This document shows, in pieces, positions 1 through 8,988 of a DNA stretch of 64,000 bases. Made by a program: the position numbers and the translations under genes. Positions within the stretch are counted from its first letter, which is position 1; each line of letters opens with the position of its first letter. The DNA lies in NCBI RefSeq assembly GCF_010731295.1, contig NZ_AP022579.1, positions 3,038,001 through 3,102,000 on the forward strand. The letters run 5' to 3'. This DNA is from Mycolicibacterium boenickei. Lineage in GTDB: Bacteria; Actinomycetota; Actinomycetes; Mycobacteriales; Mycobacteriaceae. Below the pieces are notes generated by a model that saw only the letters and a program-made list of their open reading frames with translations, had not been told where the DNA came from and ran no database searches.

Positions 1-279
1 CTGGATGCCATCGGCGACGCCCCGGCCTGGGTCTTTCTGGAGGCCGGCCACGAAGACGACCGTGAGCTACCGGTCAACGGCGGCGCGGAGATCGTCTGGG
101 TGGACCGCTTCGACGAGGATCTGCTGGAGACGCTCAGCGCCTCGGCTTTCGACGCCTCCGATCACTTCGGCTGGGTCGCCTGCAACAACCGCACGACCCG
201 GGCCGTGGCGCGGGTGTTCCGTGAGGAGTACGGCATCCCGCGCAAATCCATCAAGGCGCAGGCGTACTGGGTGGCATGA
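1..279 (+). CDS. Siderophore-interacting (ViuB-like) flavoprotein, C-terminal fragment
   Basis: The reading frame is open from the first base to a TGA at 277-279 and encodes the last 92 residues of a gene that starts outside the window. The pattern (a Trp-Val segment, an acidic loop, then a helix rich in Arg and Glu leading to Gly-Ile-Pro-Arg and a closing Ala-Tyr-Trp) resembles the C-terminal domain of siderophore-interacting proteins, which reduce ferric siderophores in the cytoplasm with FAD and NAD(P)H. The family call rests only on this C-terminal part. It converges with the next gene, 10 bases away. Confidence 0.6.
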   Translation: MDAIGDAPAWVFLEAGHEDDRELPVNGGAEIVWVDRFDEDLLETLSASAFDASDHFGWVACNNRTTRAVARVFREEYGIPRKSIKAQAYWVA

Positions 280-289
280 GCCGGCGGGG

Positions 290-1126
290 TCAGAGCGCCG
301 TCTGGATCGGTGCGGGGGTCGCGGCGATCTCGTCGAGCACCTGGACATTGCGGGCCACGTCGCGGCTCTCCCGCGCGGCGATCTCTTTGATCGCCAGATC
401 GAATGCGCCGACCAGGCTGGGCGGGTCGAACACCGCCTGTGCCTGTTGGCTGACCTGAAGGTCCCGCGCCCAGATCGTCGCGGGCCGGGCGAATCCGGGT
501 TCGAGAGCCAGCACTGTGGCGAATCGCCAGGCACTGTCGCGCAGGGAGCGGATCGCCTCGTTGAGGACGAAGATCTGATGCTGTTGGAGGACGGCGTAGA
601 TGTCGGCCAGTGCCGGTGAGAGTTCGTTGATGTCGTTGACCACTCCGCCGATCTGGCTGGCCAGCACCGCGTTGATGGTGTCGAAATCCTTGTGCAGCGA
701 GGGCAGTCGGCCCGGCCCGACGAGGCCCTGCACCGCGATGCCGAGATCCAGCACGATGTGGGCGGTGACCCCGGCGAGCATGTGCTGCACCAGGATCGGC
801 TCGGGCTTGTCGGCCCACTCGAAGGTGGCCCGCCACGACCGGGTGGGTTTCGGGTACCGGTCGGGGTGGAAGTACCCGTTGAGGGCGTCGAAGTAGCGCT
901 GCGCGAACGCGGCGTCGAGGCGGTCCATCCGCGGTCCGTCCTCGAATGCCCCGTCCTCGACCGCGGTGCCGACCGCGATGGTGATCCGCTTGTACAGGGC
1001 CGCGAAATAGCCCAGCCGGCTTGAGGTTTCCACGGCCCAGTCGGTGATCGTGTCGATCGCCGAGACAACCTCGGCGATGCTTTTCACCGCAGGCAGCGGC
1101 GGCAGTGGCGTCGGATGGCTGGCCAT
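290..1126 (-). CDS. DUF5995 family protein
   Basis: A 278-residue predicted soluble, largely helical protein. The central segment around residues 115-130 (Gln-His-Met-Leu-Ala-Gly-Val-Thr-Ala-His-Ile-Val-Leu-Asp-Leu-Gly) and the preceding Arg-Tyr-Phe-Asp-Ala-Leu-Asn and Trp-Arg-Ala-Thr-Phe-Glu segments are what I recognise as DUF5995, a family without an assigned reaction. The conserved His and Asp residues in helices suggest a ligand or metal site, but this is inference. No signal peptide or membrane segment is visible. It lies 45 bases downstream of the TetR gene on the same strand, so it could be cotranscribed with the P450/TetR pair. Confidence 0.7.
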   Translation of the reverse strand: MASHPTPLPPLPAVKSIAEVVSAIDTITDWAVETSSRLGYFAALYKRITIAVGTAVEDGAFEDGPRMDRLDAAFAQRYFDALNGYFHPDRYPKPTRSWRATFEWADKPEPILVQHMLAGVTAHIVLDLGIAVQGLVGPGRLPSLHKDFDTINAVLASQIGGVVNDINELSPALADIYAVLQQHQIFVLNEAIRSLRDSAWRFATVLALEPGFARPATIWARDLQVSQQAQAVFDPPSLVGAFDLAIKEIAARESRDVARNVQVLDEIAATPAPIQTAL

Positions 1127-1171
1127 GCTCGAAAGTATGGGCCAGCTCGGCCCGTCCCGCCCGGCAAACGG

Positions 1172-1762
1172 CTACTCGACAGGTAGTTGTGCCGGGATGA
1201 CGAGCGGGGCGACGAACTCGGCCAACATGGCCCGTTCGTCGGCCTCGTCGGTGCCGGGGAAGACCAGCATCGACACCATGACCCGCACCAGCCACCGGGC
1301 CCGGCGGCCCACCTCGTCGTCGGCTTGATCCGCATCCCCGGCGAGCGACCGGACGAACCCCTCGACCAGCGCCCGGATCACCTCCGAGTGTTCGGCCATC
1401 TCGCCGCCGATCGGCCGCTGCGCCGTGGCGAACCACGAGGCCAGTGCCGGACTGTCGCGCACCGCATTCAGCGCGGTGATCACTCCTTCGATCAGCCGTT
1501 GCGCCGGATCGGTGACCGCGGCCACCTGCTCGCTGACCTCTTCGTACAGCCTGCGCGCCTCGCGGTGCACGTAGGCGGTGTAGAGCGCGTCGCGATTCTC
1601 GAAATACCGGTACAGCGTGGCACGGGAACAGCCTGCGGCCGCGGCGATCTCGTGCATCCCGACGGTCGCCGCGTCCTGCTGGGTGAACAGGGCGTCGGCG
1701 GCGTCGAGGATGTGGTCGGCGGCCACTTCGGACCGCCGGGCTGACAACCAGTCGCGGGGCAT
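1172..1762 (-). CDS. TetR family transcriptional repressor
   Basis: A 196-residue protein with a TetR N-terminal helix-turn-helix at about residues 12-58 (Ile-Leu-Asp-Ala-Ala near 18, Ala-Gly-Cys-Ser-Arg-Ala-Thr-Leu-Tyr-Arg-Tyr-Phe near 43-54), followed by a variable helical ligand domain. Its ATG overlaps the stop of the upstream cytochrome P450 by one base (TGATG), so the two are translationally coupled. The usual arrangement is a repressor that controls its own operon and responds to the P450 substrate or a relative of it. The likely operator is the palindrome just before the P450 start. The ligand is unknown. Confidence 0.85.
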   Translation of the reverse strand: MPRDWLSARRSEVAADHILDAADALFTQQDAATVGMHEIAAAAGCSRATLYRYFENRDALYTAYVHREARRLYEEVSEQVAAVTDPAQRLIEGVITALNAVRDSPALASWFATAQRPIGGEMAEHSEVIRALVEGFVRSLAGDADQADDEVGRRARWLVRVMVSMLVFPGTDEADERAMLAEFVAPLVIPAQLPVE

Positions 1763-3000
1763 CAGGTCCCTGCCCGGAACGGCACCGACAGCGGCCGTCG
1801 CACGTAGCTGCCCCCGGCCCAGGTCACCGCGTCCAGGTCGACTTCGAAATCCGGGTAACGCGAGAGCAATTCGGTCAGAGCTACCCGGGACTGCATCCGG
1901 GCGGCTGCCGCGCCGAGGCAGAAATGCGCGCCGTGACTGAAGGTGAGGATGTTGCGCGGGGAGCGCCGTACGTCGAGTTCGGCTGCGTTGTCGCCGAACT
2001 CACGCTCATCGCGGTTGCCCGAGCCGTACAGCAGCAACGTCTTGCGTCCGGTCGGGATGGTGGTGTCGCCGATGGTCACGTCGCGGGTGGTGGTGCGGGC
2101 CAGCCCCTGCACCGGCGAGGTCAGGCGCAGGAACTCGTCGATCGATTCCGGGATCAGCTCGGGATCGTCGATGAGAAGCTTGCGCTGATCGGGCCGCTGC
2201 TGCAGCAGTTGTACTGCGCCGCCGAGCATTCCGGTGGTGGTGTCGTTGCCGCCGGTGACCATGGTGAACGTGAAGGCCAGGATCGACAGCACGCCCGCGA
2301 TGTCGCCGTCAGCTCCGACACCGGCCGCGACCAGATGCGAGATGGTGTCATCGCCGGGCTCGTTACGACGCCGCTCGATGAGCTCGGAGAAGTAGGCCAT
2401 CATCGAGGCCACGGCCGCGCCCGCGGTGCCCATCGCCGCGGTGATTCCGCCGGCCGAACTGTTCGCGGCGACGATCGCCTCGGTCCAGCCGTCGAACTGG
2501 TCCCGGTCGGTCTCGGGCACGCCGAGGTAGTGCGCGACGACCATCGACGGCAGCGGCTTGAACAGTTCGGTGACGATGTCCCCGCCGCCGTTCGAGCGCA
2601 ACCCCTCGAGGCGCTCGACGACGAACTCGCGGACCTTCGGTTCGACGGCCTCGACCTGCCGCGGGGTGAACCCGCGCGAGACCAGCTTGCGGAACTCGGT
2701 GTGCACCGGCGGGTCCTGCATGACGAACGGCGGGTTGTCGGCCAGGCCGATCATGTCCAGTTCGCCGTAGGTGACGGTCAGGCCCTGCGCCGACGAGAAG
2801 GTCCCGTGGTCGCGGGCTGCCGCCCAGATGTCGGCGTGGCGGGAGAGGACGTAGTAGTCCTGCTCTGGGTGCTCGTCGGGAACCACGTGGTGCACCGGGT
2901 CGTGATCGCGCAGCGCGGAGTACATCGGCCACGGGTTGGGCCAGGAGTCGGCGTCGGCGGGTTCGAACCGGGCGGGGCTGTGAGACAAAGTCGCTGCCAT
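1762..3000 (-). CDS. Cytochrome P450 monooxygenase
   Basis: A complete 412-residue class I bacterial P450. The I-helix oxygen-activation motif Gly-Gly-Asn-Asp-Thr-Thr is at 250-255, the ExxR pair is Glu289/Arg292, and the haem-binding loop Phe-Ser-His-Gly-Ala-His-Phe-Cys-Leu-Gly puts the thiolate ligand at Cys361. It should hydroxylate a hydrophobic substrate using ferredoxin and ferredoxin reductase supplied from elsewhere; none is encoded nearby. Asn replaces the more common acidic or Ala residue in the I-helix motif, as in several mycobacterial CYPs. The CYP family number cannot be assigned by eye. It is first in an operon with the TetR gene. Confidence 0.93.
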   Translation of the reverse strand: MAATLSHSPARFEPADADSWPNPWPMYSALRDHDPVHHVVPDEHPEQDYYVLSRHADIWAAARDHGTFSSAQGLTVTYGELDMIGLADNPPFVMQDPPVHTEFRKLVSRGFTPRQVEAVEPKVREFVVERLEGLRSNGGGDIVTELFKPLPSMVVAHYLGVPETDRDQFDGWTEAIVAANSSAGGITAAMGTAGAAVASMMAYFSELIERRRNEPGDDTISHLVAAGVGADGDIAGVLSILAFTFTMVTGGNDTTTGMLGGAVQLLQQRPDQRKLLIDDPELIPESIDEFLRLTSPVQGLARTTTRDVTIGDTTIPTGRKTLLLYGSGNRDEREFGDNAAELDVRRSPRNILTFSHGAHFCLGAAAARMQSRVALTELLSRYPDFEVDLDAVTWAGGSYVRRPLSVPFRAGT

Positions 3001-3006
3001 GTCTTA

Positions 3007-3036
3007 TTCGTACGACAATGACGGCAACCGTGTCAA
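3007..3036 (-). promoter_or_regulatory. Putative promoter and operator of the P450-TetR operon
   Basis: On the minus strand a perfect TTGACA (3036-3031) lies 17-18 bases upstream of a region containing the 8-bp palindrome TCGTACGA (3008-3015). The palindrome occupies the -10 position and ends 8 bases before the P450 ATG at 3000. Transcription from here would begin almost at the start codon. The site is a natural target for the TetR protein of the same operon. The -35 is clear; the -10 is a poor match, so the assignment is tentative. Confidence 0.4.
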
Positions 3037-3052
3037 TAGGCGCGACCCGGAT

Positions 3053-3064
3053 TAGGCTCGGGCG
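3053..3064 (+). promoter_or_regulatory. -10 element for a leaderless rhomboid mRNA
   Basis: The TAnnnT-type -10 hexamer TAGGCT at 3053-3058 is followed by five bases and then GTG at 3064. This spacing puts transcription start at or next to the start codon, the usual arrangement of leaderless mycobacterial genes. No Shine-Dalgarno sequence is present, which supports GTG 3064 as the start over ATG 3067. Confidence 0.45.
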
Positions 3065-3939
3065 TGATGAGCACCCCTGACGCGCCGCAGCTACCTGCCC
3101 AGACGCCGACGTGTTACCGGCATCCGGACCGCCCCACCTATGTGCGCTGCACGCGGTGCCAGCGCCCGGTCTGCCCGGAGTGCATGCGCTCGGCCGCTGT
3201 GGGCCATCAGTGTGTGGATTGCGTCAACCAGGGCGCCAGGACGGTGCCCGCGGCGCGGACCCAGTTCGGCGGGGTGGCGCGCACCGGCGCCCCGATCCTG
3301 ACCTACGCGCTCATCGCGGTGAACGTGCTGATGTTCGTGCTGCAGATGGCCTCGAAGAACCTGGAGCAGGAACTCACGCTGTGGCCGCCGGGCGTCGCGG
3401 CGCACGACGAGTACTACCGCCTGGTGACGTCGATGTTCCTGCACTACGGCGTGATGCACCTGCTGTTCAACATGTGGGCGCTCTACGTGGTGGGGCCGCC
3501 GCTCGAACAATGGTTGGGCCGGCTGCGATTCGGGACGTTGTACGCACTGAGCGGGCTCGGCGGCTCGGTGCTGGTGTACCTGCTGTCCCCGCTCAACAGC
3601 GCGACCGCCGGGGCCTCCGGGGCGATCTTCGGCCTCTTCGGCGCGATCTTCGTGGTGGCCCGCAAGCTGAACCTCGACGTGCGCTCGATCGCCGCCGTCG
3701 TGATCATCAACCTGGTGTTCACCTTCGCCGGGCCCGCGCTCGGGACCGGGGCGATCAGCTGGCAGGGCCACATCGGCGGCCTGGTTACCGGCGCGGCGAT
3801 CGCCGCGGCCTTCGTGTACGCCCCGCGTGAGCGCCGCACTGCGATTCAGGCCGGCGTCTCGGTCGGCGTGCTGGTGCTCTTCGCCGCATTGATCGCCTGG
3901 CGCACAAGCAATCTGCTCACGACGTTCGGTATGGGCTGA
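3064..3939 (+). CDS. Rhomboid family intramembrane serine protease with N-terminal zinc finger
   Basis: A 291-residue protein. Residues 17-53 form a B-box-like zinc-binding module (Cys17, His20, Cys29, Cys32, Cys37, Cys40, then His48, Cys50 and Cys53). About six membrane segments follow from residue 77. The rhomboid active site is complete: Asn136 in His-Leu-Leu-Phe-Asn, the nucleophile Ser185 in Gly-Ala-Ser-Gly, and His236 in Trp-Gln-Gly-His-Ile-Gly-Gly. Family members cleave transmembrane helices of substrate proteins inside the bilayer. The substrate is unknown. The zinc module is typical of actinobacterial rhomboids and is probably cytoplasmic. GTG 3064 is preferred because of the -10 five bases upstream; ATG 3067 differs by one residue. 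Confidence 0.9.
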   Translation: MMSTPDAPQLPAQTPTCYRHPDRPTYVRCTRCQRPVCPECMRSAAVGHQCVDCVNQGARTVPAARTQFGGVARTGAPILTYALIAVNVLMFVLQMASKNLEQELTLWPPGVAAHDEYYRLVTSMFLHYGVMHLLFNMWALYVVGPPLEQWLGRLRFGTLYALSGLGGSVLVYLLSPLNSATAGASGAIFGLFGAIFVVARKLNLDVRSIAAVVIINLVFTFAGPALGTGAISWQGHIGGLVTGAAIAAAFVYAPRERRTAIQAGVSVGVLVLFAALIAWRTSNLLTTFGMG

Positions 3940-3946
3940 GCGAGGT

Positions 3947-5314
3947 CTAGATCGCCGCGCCCGGATTGAGGATGTTCTGCGGGTCCAGTGCCCGCTTGAT
4001 CCGGTGATTCAGTTCCACCGCGTCCGGGCCGATCTGGCCGGCCAGCCACGGCTGCTTGAGCCGGCCCACGCCGTGCTCGCCCGTGATGGTGCCGCCCAGT
4101 CCCACGGCGAGATCCATGATCTCGCCGAACGCCAGCTGGGCCCGCGCGGCCATATCGGCATCGGCCGGATCGAACACGATCAGCGGATGAGTATTGCCGT
4201 CCCCGGCGTGCGCGATCACCGAGATCAGCAGATCCCGATCCGCGGCGATCGCCGCCACCCCGCTGACCAGTTCGGCCAGTGCGGGCAGTGGCACGCCGAC
4301 GTCCTCCAGCAGCAGGGATCCCTTGGCCTCCACGGCCGGGATGGCGAATCGCCGGGCGGCCACGAAGGCCTCGCCCTCGTCCGGGTCGGAGGTGGAAAAC
4401 ACCTCGGTGGCACCGCATTCGGTGAACACCTGAGCCATGAATTCGGCGTCGTCGGCGCCCGCGGCACCGCGATCGTCGGAGGCCGCCACCATCATCGCCG
4501 CGGCGTTGCGGTCCAGCCCCATCTTGAGCTTGTCCTCGACGGCGTTGATCGCGACGGCGTCCATGAACTCCAGCATCGACGGCCGGATCTTGCCGGTGAT
4601 CTTCACGACCGAGTTCGACGCGGCTTCCACGGAGTCGAACGTGGCCACCACCGTGCAGGGGGAGTGCTGCGGGGGCAACAGCCGCAGCGTCGCCTCGGTG
4701 ACCACGCCCAGAGTGCCCTCGCTGCCGACGAACAGCTTGGTCAGGCTAAGGCCCGCAACGTCTTTCAACCGCGGACCGCCCAGGCGCACCGCGGTGCCGT
4801 CGGCCAGCACCACCTGCAGGCCCAGGATGTAGTCGGTGGTCACGCCGTACTTGACGCAGCACAGCCCGCCCGCGTTGGTGGCGACATTGCCTCCGATGCT
4901 GCAGATCTCGAACGACGACGGGTCCGGCGGGTACCACAGCCCGTGGGCGGCAACGGCTTTTTTCACCTCGGCGTTGAGCAGTCCGGGCTGGACCACCGCG
5001 GTGCGGGTAACCGGGTCGACGGTGATGTCCCGCATCTTCTCGGTGGACAACACGATGCCGCCGTCGAGTGCGGTCGCACCGCCGGACAACCCGGTGCCCG
5101 CGCCGCGCGGCACGACGGCCACCTGGTGTGCGCTGGCCCAACGAAGTACCGTCTGCACCTCCTCGGTGCGGGTCGGCCGGACCACGGCGAGCGGTGTGCC
5201 CGCCGCCGGATCGGCGGCCCGGTCTTGGCGGTAGGAGGCCAGGATGTCGGGGTCGGTGACGACGACACCCTCGGGCAGTTCGCTGATCAGCATCGGCAGC
5301 GCGGCGGCATTCAC
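3947..5314 (-). CDS. FAD-binding 2-hydroxyacid oxidase (glycolate/D-lactate dehydrogenase type)
   Basis: A 455-residue GlcD/D-lactate dehydrogenase-type flavoprotein. The PCMH FAD-binding domain fills about residues 40-220, with Pro-Arg-Gly-Ala-Gly-Thr-Gly-Leu-Ser-Gly-Gly near 75-85 and Gly-Gly-Asn-Val-Ala-Thr-Asn-Ala-Gly-Gly near 144-153. The C-terminal domain carries His-Ala-Gly-Asp-Gly-Asn-Thr-His and Gly-Glu-His-Gly-Val-Gly, the substrate and metal histidines of the family. It oxidises a 2-hydroxyacid to a 2-oxoacid and passes electrons to an acceptor. The exact substrate cannot be read from the sequence. Its position beside Tap and UdgB matches M. tuberculosis Rv1257c. Confidence 0.88.
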   Translation of the reverse strand: MNAAALPMLISELPEGVVVTDPDILASYRQDRAADPAAGTPLAVVRPTRTEEVQTVLRWASAHQVAVVPRGAGTGLSGGATALDGGIVLSTEKMRDITVDPVTRTAVVQPGLLNAEVKKAVAAHGLWYPPDPSSFEICSIGGNVATNAGGLCCVKYGVTTDYILGLQVVLADGTAVRLGGPRLKDVAGLSLTKLFVGSEGTLGVVTEATLRLLPPQHSPCTVVATFDSVEAASNSVVKITGKIRPSMLEFMDAVAINAVEDKLKMGLDRNAAAMMVAASDDRGAAGADDAEFMAQVFTECGATEVFSTSDPDEGEAFVAARRFAIPAVEAKGSLLLEDVGVPLPALAELVSGVAAIAADRDLLISVIAHAGDGNTHPLIVFDPADADMAARAQLAFGEIMDLAVGLGGTITGEHGVGRLKQPWLAGQIGPDAVELNHRIKRALDPQNILNPGAAI

Positions 5315-5323
5315 GCTTCGATG

Positions 5324-6547
5324 CTAGGTGGGCCGGTCCAGCTCACGAAGCGCGGTCAGGAACACCGCACTGACGCCGAGCAACAGCATCGGCAGGGACA
5401 GGGCGAGGAACGTCGCATGCAGGCCGGCGGCGTCGGCCAGTGGCCCGGCCAGGATCAGCCCGAGCGGACCCGCTGCGTAGGCCAGTGAACCCATCACCCC
5501 GACCACCCGGCCGCGCAGATGCTGCGGTGCGGTGGTCTGCATGACGTAGTTGTAGATGGGAGCGATCGGGCCGTAGACGAACCCGACGATCGCGCACAGC
5601 ACCAGGATCAGCGGAAGCGGCGGCAGGAACGCGATCACCGTCATCGCGATGCCAAGCGTGATCACCGCGGTCAGCATGGTGGCCCGTCGGCTCATGTACT
5701 TCGACATCACCGCGTAGCCGAGCGCACCCAGCAGCCCGCCGATGCTCAACGCCATCAACACCCAGCCCAGTTCGGTGGGCTCGTTGCGGTCGGTGAAATA
5801 TTTCGGAAAGAGCACCGACTCCATGGGCATGTAGAGCCCGGTGGCCACCAGGTCGACGATCGCCAGGGTGCGCAATACCGGTGTGTGCCAGACGAATCGC
5901 AGCCCCTCGGCGATACCCGCGAGCACGCCCTCAGTCAGCACGGAGCGGTCCGGGACGCCCGCACCTTCCAGGCGCAACACCGAGATGGCCAGGATCGAGC
6001 AGCAGAACGTCCCGGCCGTCACCCACATGGTGTTGATCCCGCCGAGGGTGGCGATCAACAGGCCGCCGATACCCGGGCCGACGATGTAGGCGAGGTTGAA
6101 CACCGCCTCGTACACGCTGTTCGCGTGGTCCAGCGTCCAACCGGCCCGGCCCGCGGCCTCGGGCAACATGGTTTCGCGCGCGGTCATCCCGGCCGGATCG
6201 AAGAAGGCGCCCAATCCGGCCAGGATCGCCAGCGCCGCGACATTGACCGCCTCCACTCCAAAGATCAGGGCCAGCACGGGGACCGCCGCGACCGACAACG
6301 CCGAGAGCAGGTCGGAGATCATCGAGACCCGCCTGCGGCCCAGATAGTCGACGGCCGCTCCGGCGATCAGGGTGGCGACCAGCAGCGGGAGCGTCCCGGC
6401 CATCGCGACGATCGATGCGTCGAGCGCGGATCCGTTGCGCTGCAACACCAGCCACGGGAACGCGACGATCGTGATTCCGTTGCCTGTGCCGGCCATCAGG
6501 GCGGCGAACAGGATCAGCAGCAGTGGGCCGCGCCGTTTATCGGTCAT
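5324..6547 (-). CDS. tap: MFS multidrug efflux pump, Tap (Rv1258c) type
   Basis: A 407-residue major facilitator protein with about 12 membrane helices. The N-terminus ([10 protein letters not shown], then [11 protein letters not shown]) and the Tyr-Leu-Gly-Arg-Arg-Arg-Val-Ser loop after helix 2 match the mycobacterial Tap pump, which exports aminoglycosides, tetracycline and other drugs. The neighbours (FAD oxidase downstream, UdgB divergent) are those of Rv1258c. The start at 6547 gives the usual short Met-Thr-Asp-Lys-Arg-Arg N-terminus; a frame open to 6667 would add 40 unlikely residues overlapping udgB. In M. tuberculosis tap is WhiB7-controlled, but I see no convincing WhiB7-type site here. 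Confidence 0.88.
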   Translation of the reverse strand: MTDKRRGPLLLILFAALMAGTGNGITIVAFPWLVLQRNGSALDASIVAMAGTLPLLVATLIAGAAVDYLGRRRVSMISDLLSALSVAAVPVLALIFGVEAVNVAALAILAGLGAFFDPAGMTARETMLPEAAGRAGWTLDHANSVYEAVFNLAYIVGPGIGGLLIATLGGINTMWVTAGTFCCSILAISVLRLEGAGVPDRSVLTEGVLAGIAEGLRFVWHTPVLRTLAIVDLVATGLYMPMESVLFPKYFTDRNEPTELGWVLMALSIGGLLGALGYAVMSKYMSRRATMLTAVITLGIAMTVIAFLPPLPLILVLCAIVGFVYGPIAPIYNYVMQTTAPQHLRGRVVGVMGSLAYAAGPLGLILAGPLADAAGLHATFLALSLPMLLLGVSAVFLTALRELDRPT

Positions 6548-6615
6548 GGGTATCGCGGCCGAATCTAACAGCGCGCCCTCGCCCGTCGCGATGGAATTTC
6601 CGGCACAGTGAGGTG

Positions 6616-7464
6616 ATGCTGTTGCCTCACCCCAGGACTGGGGTCCTGTTCCCGTCGCCGGTGCCACCCGGTTCGGGTTGGCCGGGTGATCCGGCTGATG
6701 CGACGACGCCGATGGCCAAGACGCCCGCGCAGGTGCGTCGGCTGGCTGCCCGAGCCGCCACCGTGGACGAGTTGGACGCGCAGATCTCGGTGTGCCGGGC
6801 CTGCCCCCGGCTGGTGAAGTGGCGTGAAGAGGTGGCCGTGGTCAAACGGAAATCCTTTGCCGATCAACCATATTGGGGTCGACCGGCCGTGGGACTCGGG
6901 GTGGACAACCCTGGCATCTTCATCGTCGGCCTCGCGCCGGCGGCGCAGGGCGCCAACCGCACCGGCCGCGTGTTCACCGGCGACCGGTCCGGGGACTTCC
7001 TGTTCGCCTCCCTGCACCGGACAGGCCTGGCGAATCAGGCCGAGAGCGTCGACGCGGCCGACGGCCTGCAGTTGATCGGCACCCGCATGGCGGCCGCGGT
7101 GCGCTGCGCGCCGCCGGCCAACGCGCCCACCCCGGCCGAGCGGGCCACCTGTGCGCCGTGGCTGCAGGCTGAATGGCGGTTGGTCGGGCCGTCGGTGCGG
7201 GTGGTCATCGCGTTGGGTGGGTTCGCGTGGCGGGCGGCGCTGGAGCTGATCGGCTCGGAGATCAAACCCGCGCCCAAGTTCGGCCACGGTGCGACGGCTG
7301 CCCTGACCACGGCGTTCGGTCCGGTCACCCTGCTCGGTTGCTTTCACCCCAGCCAGCAGAACACGTTCACGGGCCGCCTCACCGAGGCCATGCTCGACGA
7401 CATCTTCGTCACCGCCAAGGACCTGGTGGCCGAGGCGGGCGGGAACGAACCGGGCGGCTCGTGA
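6616..7464 (+). CDS. udgB: Family 5 uracil-DNA glycosylase UdgB
   Basis: A 282-residue [4Fe-4S] uracil-DNA glycosylase. Cys60 and Cys63 (Cys-Arg-Ala-Cys-Pro-Arg) plus the later pair in Arg-Cys-Ala-Pro-Pro and Thr-Cys-Ala-Pro-Trp provide the cluster ligands. Motif 1 is [14 protein letters not shown] at 105-118, lacking the catalytic Asp/Asn of family 1 as expected for UdgB. Motif 2 is [11 protein letters not shown]. The enzyme removes uracil, and in this family also hypoxanthine and ethenocytosine, from DNA to start base-excision repair. ATG 6616 gives the N-terminus seen in homologues (Rv1259); GTG 6613 is adjacent. Confidence 0.93.
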   Translation: MLLPHPRTGVLFPSPVPPGSGWPGDPADATTPMAKTPAQVRRLAARAATVDELDAQISVCRACPRLVKWREEVAVVKRKSFADQPYWGRPAVGLGVDNPGIFIVGLAPAAQGANRTGRVFTGDRSGDFLFASLHRTGLANQAESVDAADGLQLIGTRMAAAVRCAPPANAPTPAERATCAPWLQAEWRLVGPSVRVVIALGGFAWRAALELIGSEIKPAPKFGHGATAALTTAFGPVTLLGCFHPSQQNTFTGRLTEAMLDDIFVTAKDLVAEAGGNEPGGS

Positions 7465-7477
7465 CGTTGACGCTGTC

Positions 7478-8527
7478 ATGCGGCTTTCTGTCCTCGACCT
7501 CGTCCCGGTGCGTACCGACCAGTCCACTGCCGATGCTCTGACGGCAACGACTCACCTGGCGCAGACCGCTGACCGGCTCGGATACACCCGCTACTGGCTC
7601 GCCGAGCACCACAACATGCCCGCGGTGGCCGCGACCAGCCCGCCGGTGCTGATCGCGCATCTGGCCGCGCACACCACCCAGTTGCGGCTGGGCTCGGGCG
7701 GGGTGATGCTGCCCAATCACGCCCCGTTGGCGGTGGCCGAGCAGTTCGCGCTGCTGGAGGCTGCCCATCCCGGCCGTATCGACCTCGGCATCGGCCGGGC
7801 CCCGGGTTCGGACCCGGTCACCTCGCTGGCGCTGCGCGGCGCCGCCGGCCGCGATGATCGCGATATCGAGGCATTTCCGCAGTACCTCGACGACGTCGTG
7901 GCGCTGATGAGCGCGCGTGGTGTGCGGGTGCCGCTGCCGCGGGATCTGATGCGGGAAAACTATGTCCTCAAGGCGACGCCGGCTGCGGTCACCGAACCAC
8001 GGATGTGGCTGCTGGGCTCGTCGATGTACTCGGCGCATCTGGCGGCGGCCAAGGGGTTGCCGTACGTGTTCGCCCACCATTTCTCTGGGCAGGGCACCGC
8101 CGAGGCGCTGGCTGTCTATCGCGACGAGTTCCAGCCCAGCGACCTGGCCTCCGAGCCGGTGACCTTCCTGACGGTCAACGCCTCGGTGGCCGAGACCACC
8201 GAGGAGGCCATGGCTCTGCTCCTGCCGCAGCTGCAGATGATGGGCCGACTGCGGACCGGTCAGCCGCTCGGCGCCCTCGATCTGGTCGAGGATGCCGAGG
8301 CGACGACCCTCACCCCGCAGGCGCAGGCGGTTGTGGCCTCCGGGCTTCGGCGTGCCGTGGTCGGTTCGCCCACCGAGGCGGCCGAGCAGGTCCGGGCGCT
8401 GGCCGCGGAGTTCGACGTCGACGAGGTGATGGTCAATCCGGTGGGTTCGGCCCGCCGCGGCGCCGATCCGGCCACCGCGACGGCGCGCGATACCACCCTG
8501 GAACTGCTCGCCAAGGAGCTGTTCTGA
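7478..8527 (+). CDS. LLM-class flavin-dependent oxidoreductase (luciferase-like)
   Basis: A 349-residue bacterial-luciferase-like TIM-barrel protein. The N-terminus (Leu-Ser-Val-Leu-Asp-Leu-Val-Pro-Val), the Tyr-Trp-Leu-Ala-Glu-His-His-Asn-Met segment near residue 40 and Gly-Ser-Gly-Gly-Val-Met-Leu-Pro-Asn-His near 75 are those of the YhbW/MsnO8 group of FMN-dependent enzymes. The substrate is unknown; an FMN or FMNH2 reaction fits better than F420, because the F420-specific motifs are not evident. It starts 13 bases after udgB on the same strand, so cotranscription is likely without implying a repair role. Confidence 0.85.
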   Translation: MRLSVLDLVPVRTDQSTADALTATTHLAQTADRLGYTRYWLAEHHNMPAVAATSPPVLIAHLAAHTTQLRLGSGGVMLPNHAPLAVAEQFALLEAAHPGRIDLGIGRAPGSDPVTSLALRGAAGRDDRDIEAFPQYLDDVVALMSARGVRVPLPRDLMRENYVLKATPAAVTEPRMWLLGSSMYSAHLAAAKGLPYVFAHHFSGQGTAEALAVYRDEFQPSDLASEPVTFLTVNASVAETTEEAMALLLPQLQMMGRLRTGQPLGALDLVEDAEATTLTPQAQAVVASGLRRAVVGSPTEAAEQVRALAAEFDVDEVMVNPVGSARRGADPATATARDTTLELLAKELF

Positions 8528-8534
8528 GGCGCCG

Positions 8535-8984
8535 CTAGGGCGTCAGGACGACCACCGGAATCGGGCGCGTGGTCCGCTTCTGGTAGCCGATGTAGCGGTT
8601 CTTGTTGCCCTTCATGTTGTTCACGATGTCCCACAACCGCGGGTAGTCGGGGTCTTCGGGTAATACCGGTTTGGCCGTCACGCCGAATCGCTTGGGCCCC
8701 ACGTTGATCTCTACCTGCGGTTTGGCCTTGAGATTGTGGTACCAGCCCGGAGATGTGGGCTCGCCGCCTTTCGACGCCACCACGAGGTAGTCGGCGCCGT
8801 CTTTCGCGTAGGCCAGCGAATTCGCGCGCTGCTGGCCGGTTTTGGCGCCGACGGTATGCAGGATGAGTGTCGACGGACCACCCGGGATCGTGTGCCCGAT
8901 CCGGCCGTCGGTGGCTTTGTAGATCTTGTCGTGCAACAACAACATCGGGAGGCCGATGTAACGCTCCCACCAGGGCATGCTCAT
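8535..8984 (-). CDS. Ddn-like F420-dependent nitroreductase family protein
   Basis: A 149-residue deazaflavin-dependent oxidoreductase of the split-barrel Ddn/Rv1261c family. The core is visible as Thr-Val-Gly-Ala-Lys-Thr-Gly-Gln-Gln-Arg near residues 44-53 and Ala-Ser-Lys-Gly-Gly with Trp-Tyr-His-Asn-Leu near 75-91, the F420-binding loops. Family members reduce quinones or nitroaromatic compounds with F420H2 at the membrane side of the cytoplasm. ATG 8984 is chosen because it follows the HIT gene stop (8989) by four bases; Met at 8978 is the alternative. The arrangement with the HIT gene is that of Rv1261c-Rv1262c. Confidence 0.88.
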   Translation of the reverse strand: MSMPWWERYIGLPMLLLHDKIYKATDGRIGHTIPGGPSTLILHTVGAKTGQQRANSLAYAKDGADYLVVASKGGEPTSPGWYHNLKAKPQVEINVGPKRFGVTAKPVLPEDPDYPRLWDIVNNMKGNKNRYIGYQKRTTRPIPVVVLTP

Positions 8985-8988
8985 GCGG

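Noticed and set aside
5519..6568. A 349-codon plus-strand frame antisense to the efflux pump
   Set aside because: It has no recognisable motifs, and the minus strand encodes a complete 12-helix transporter.
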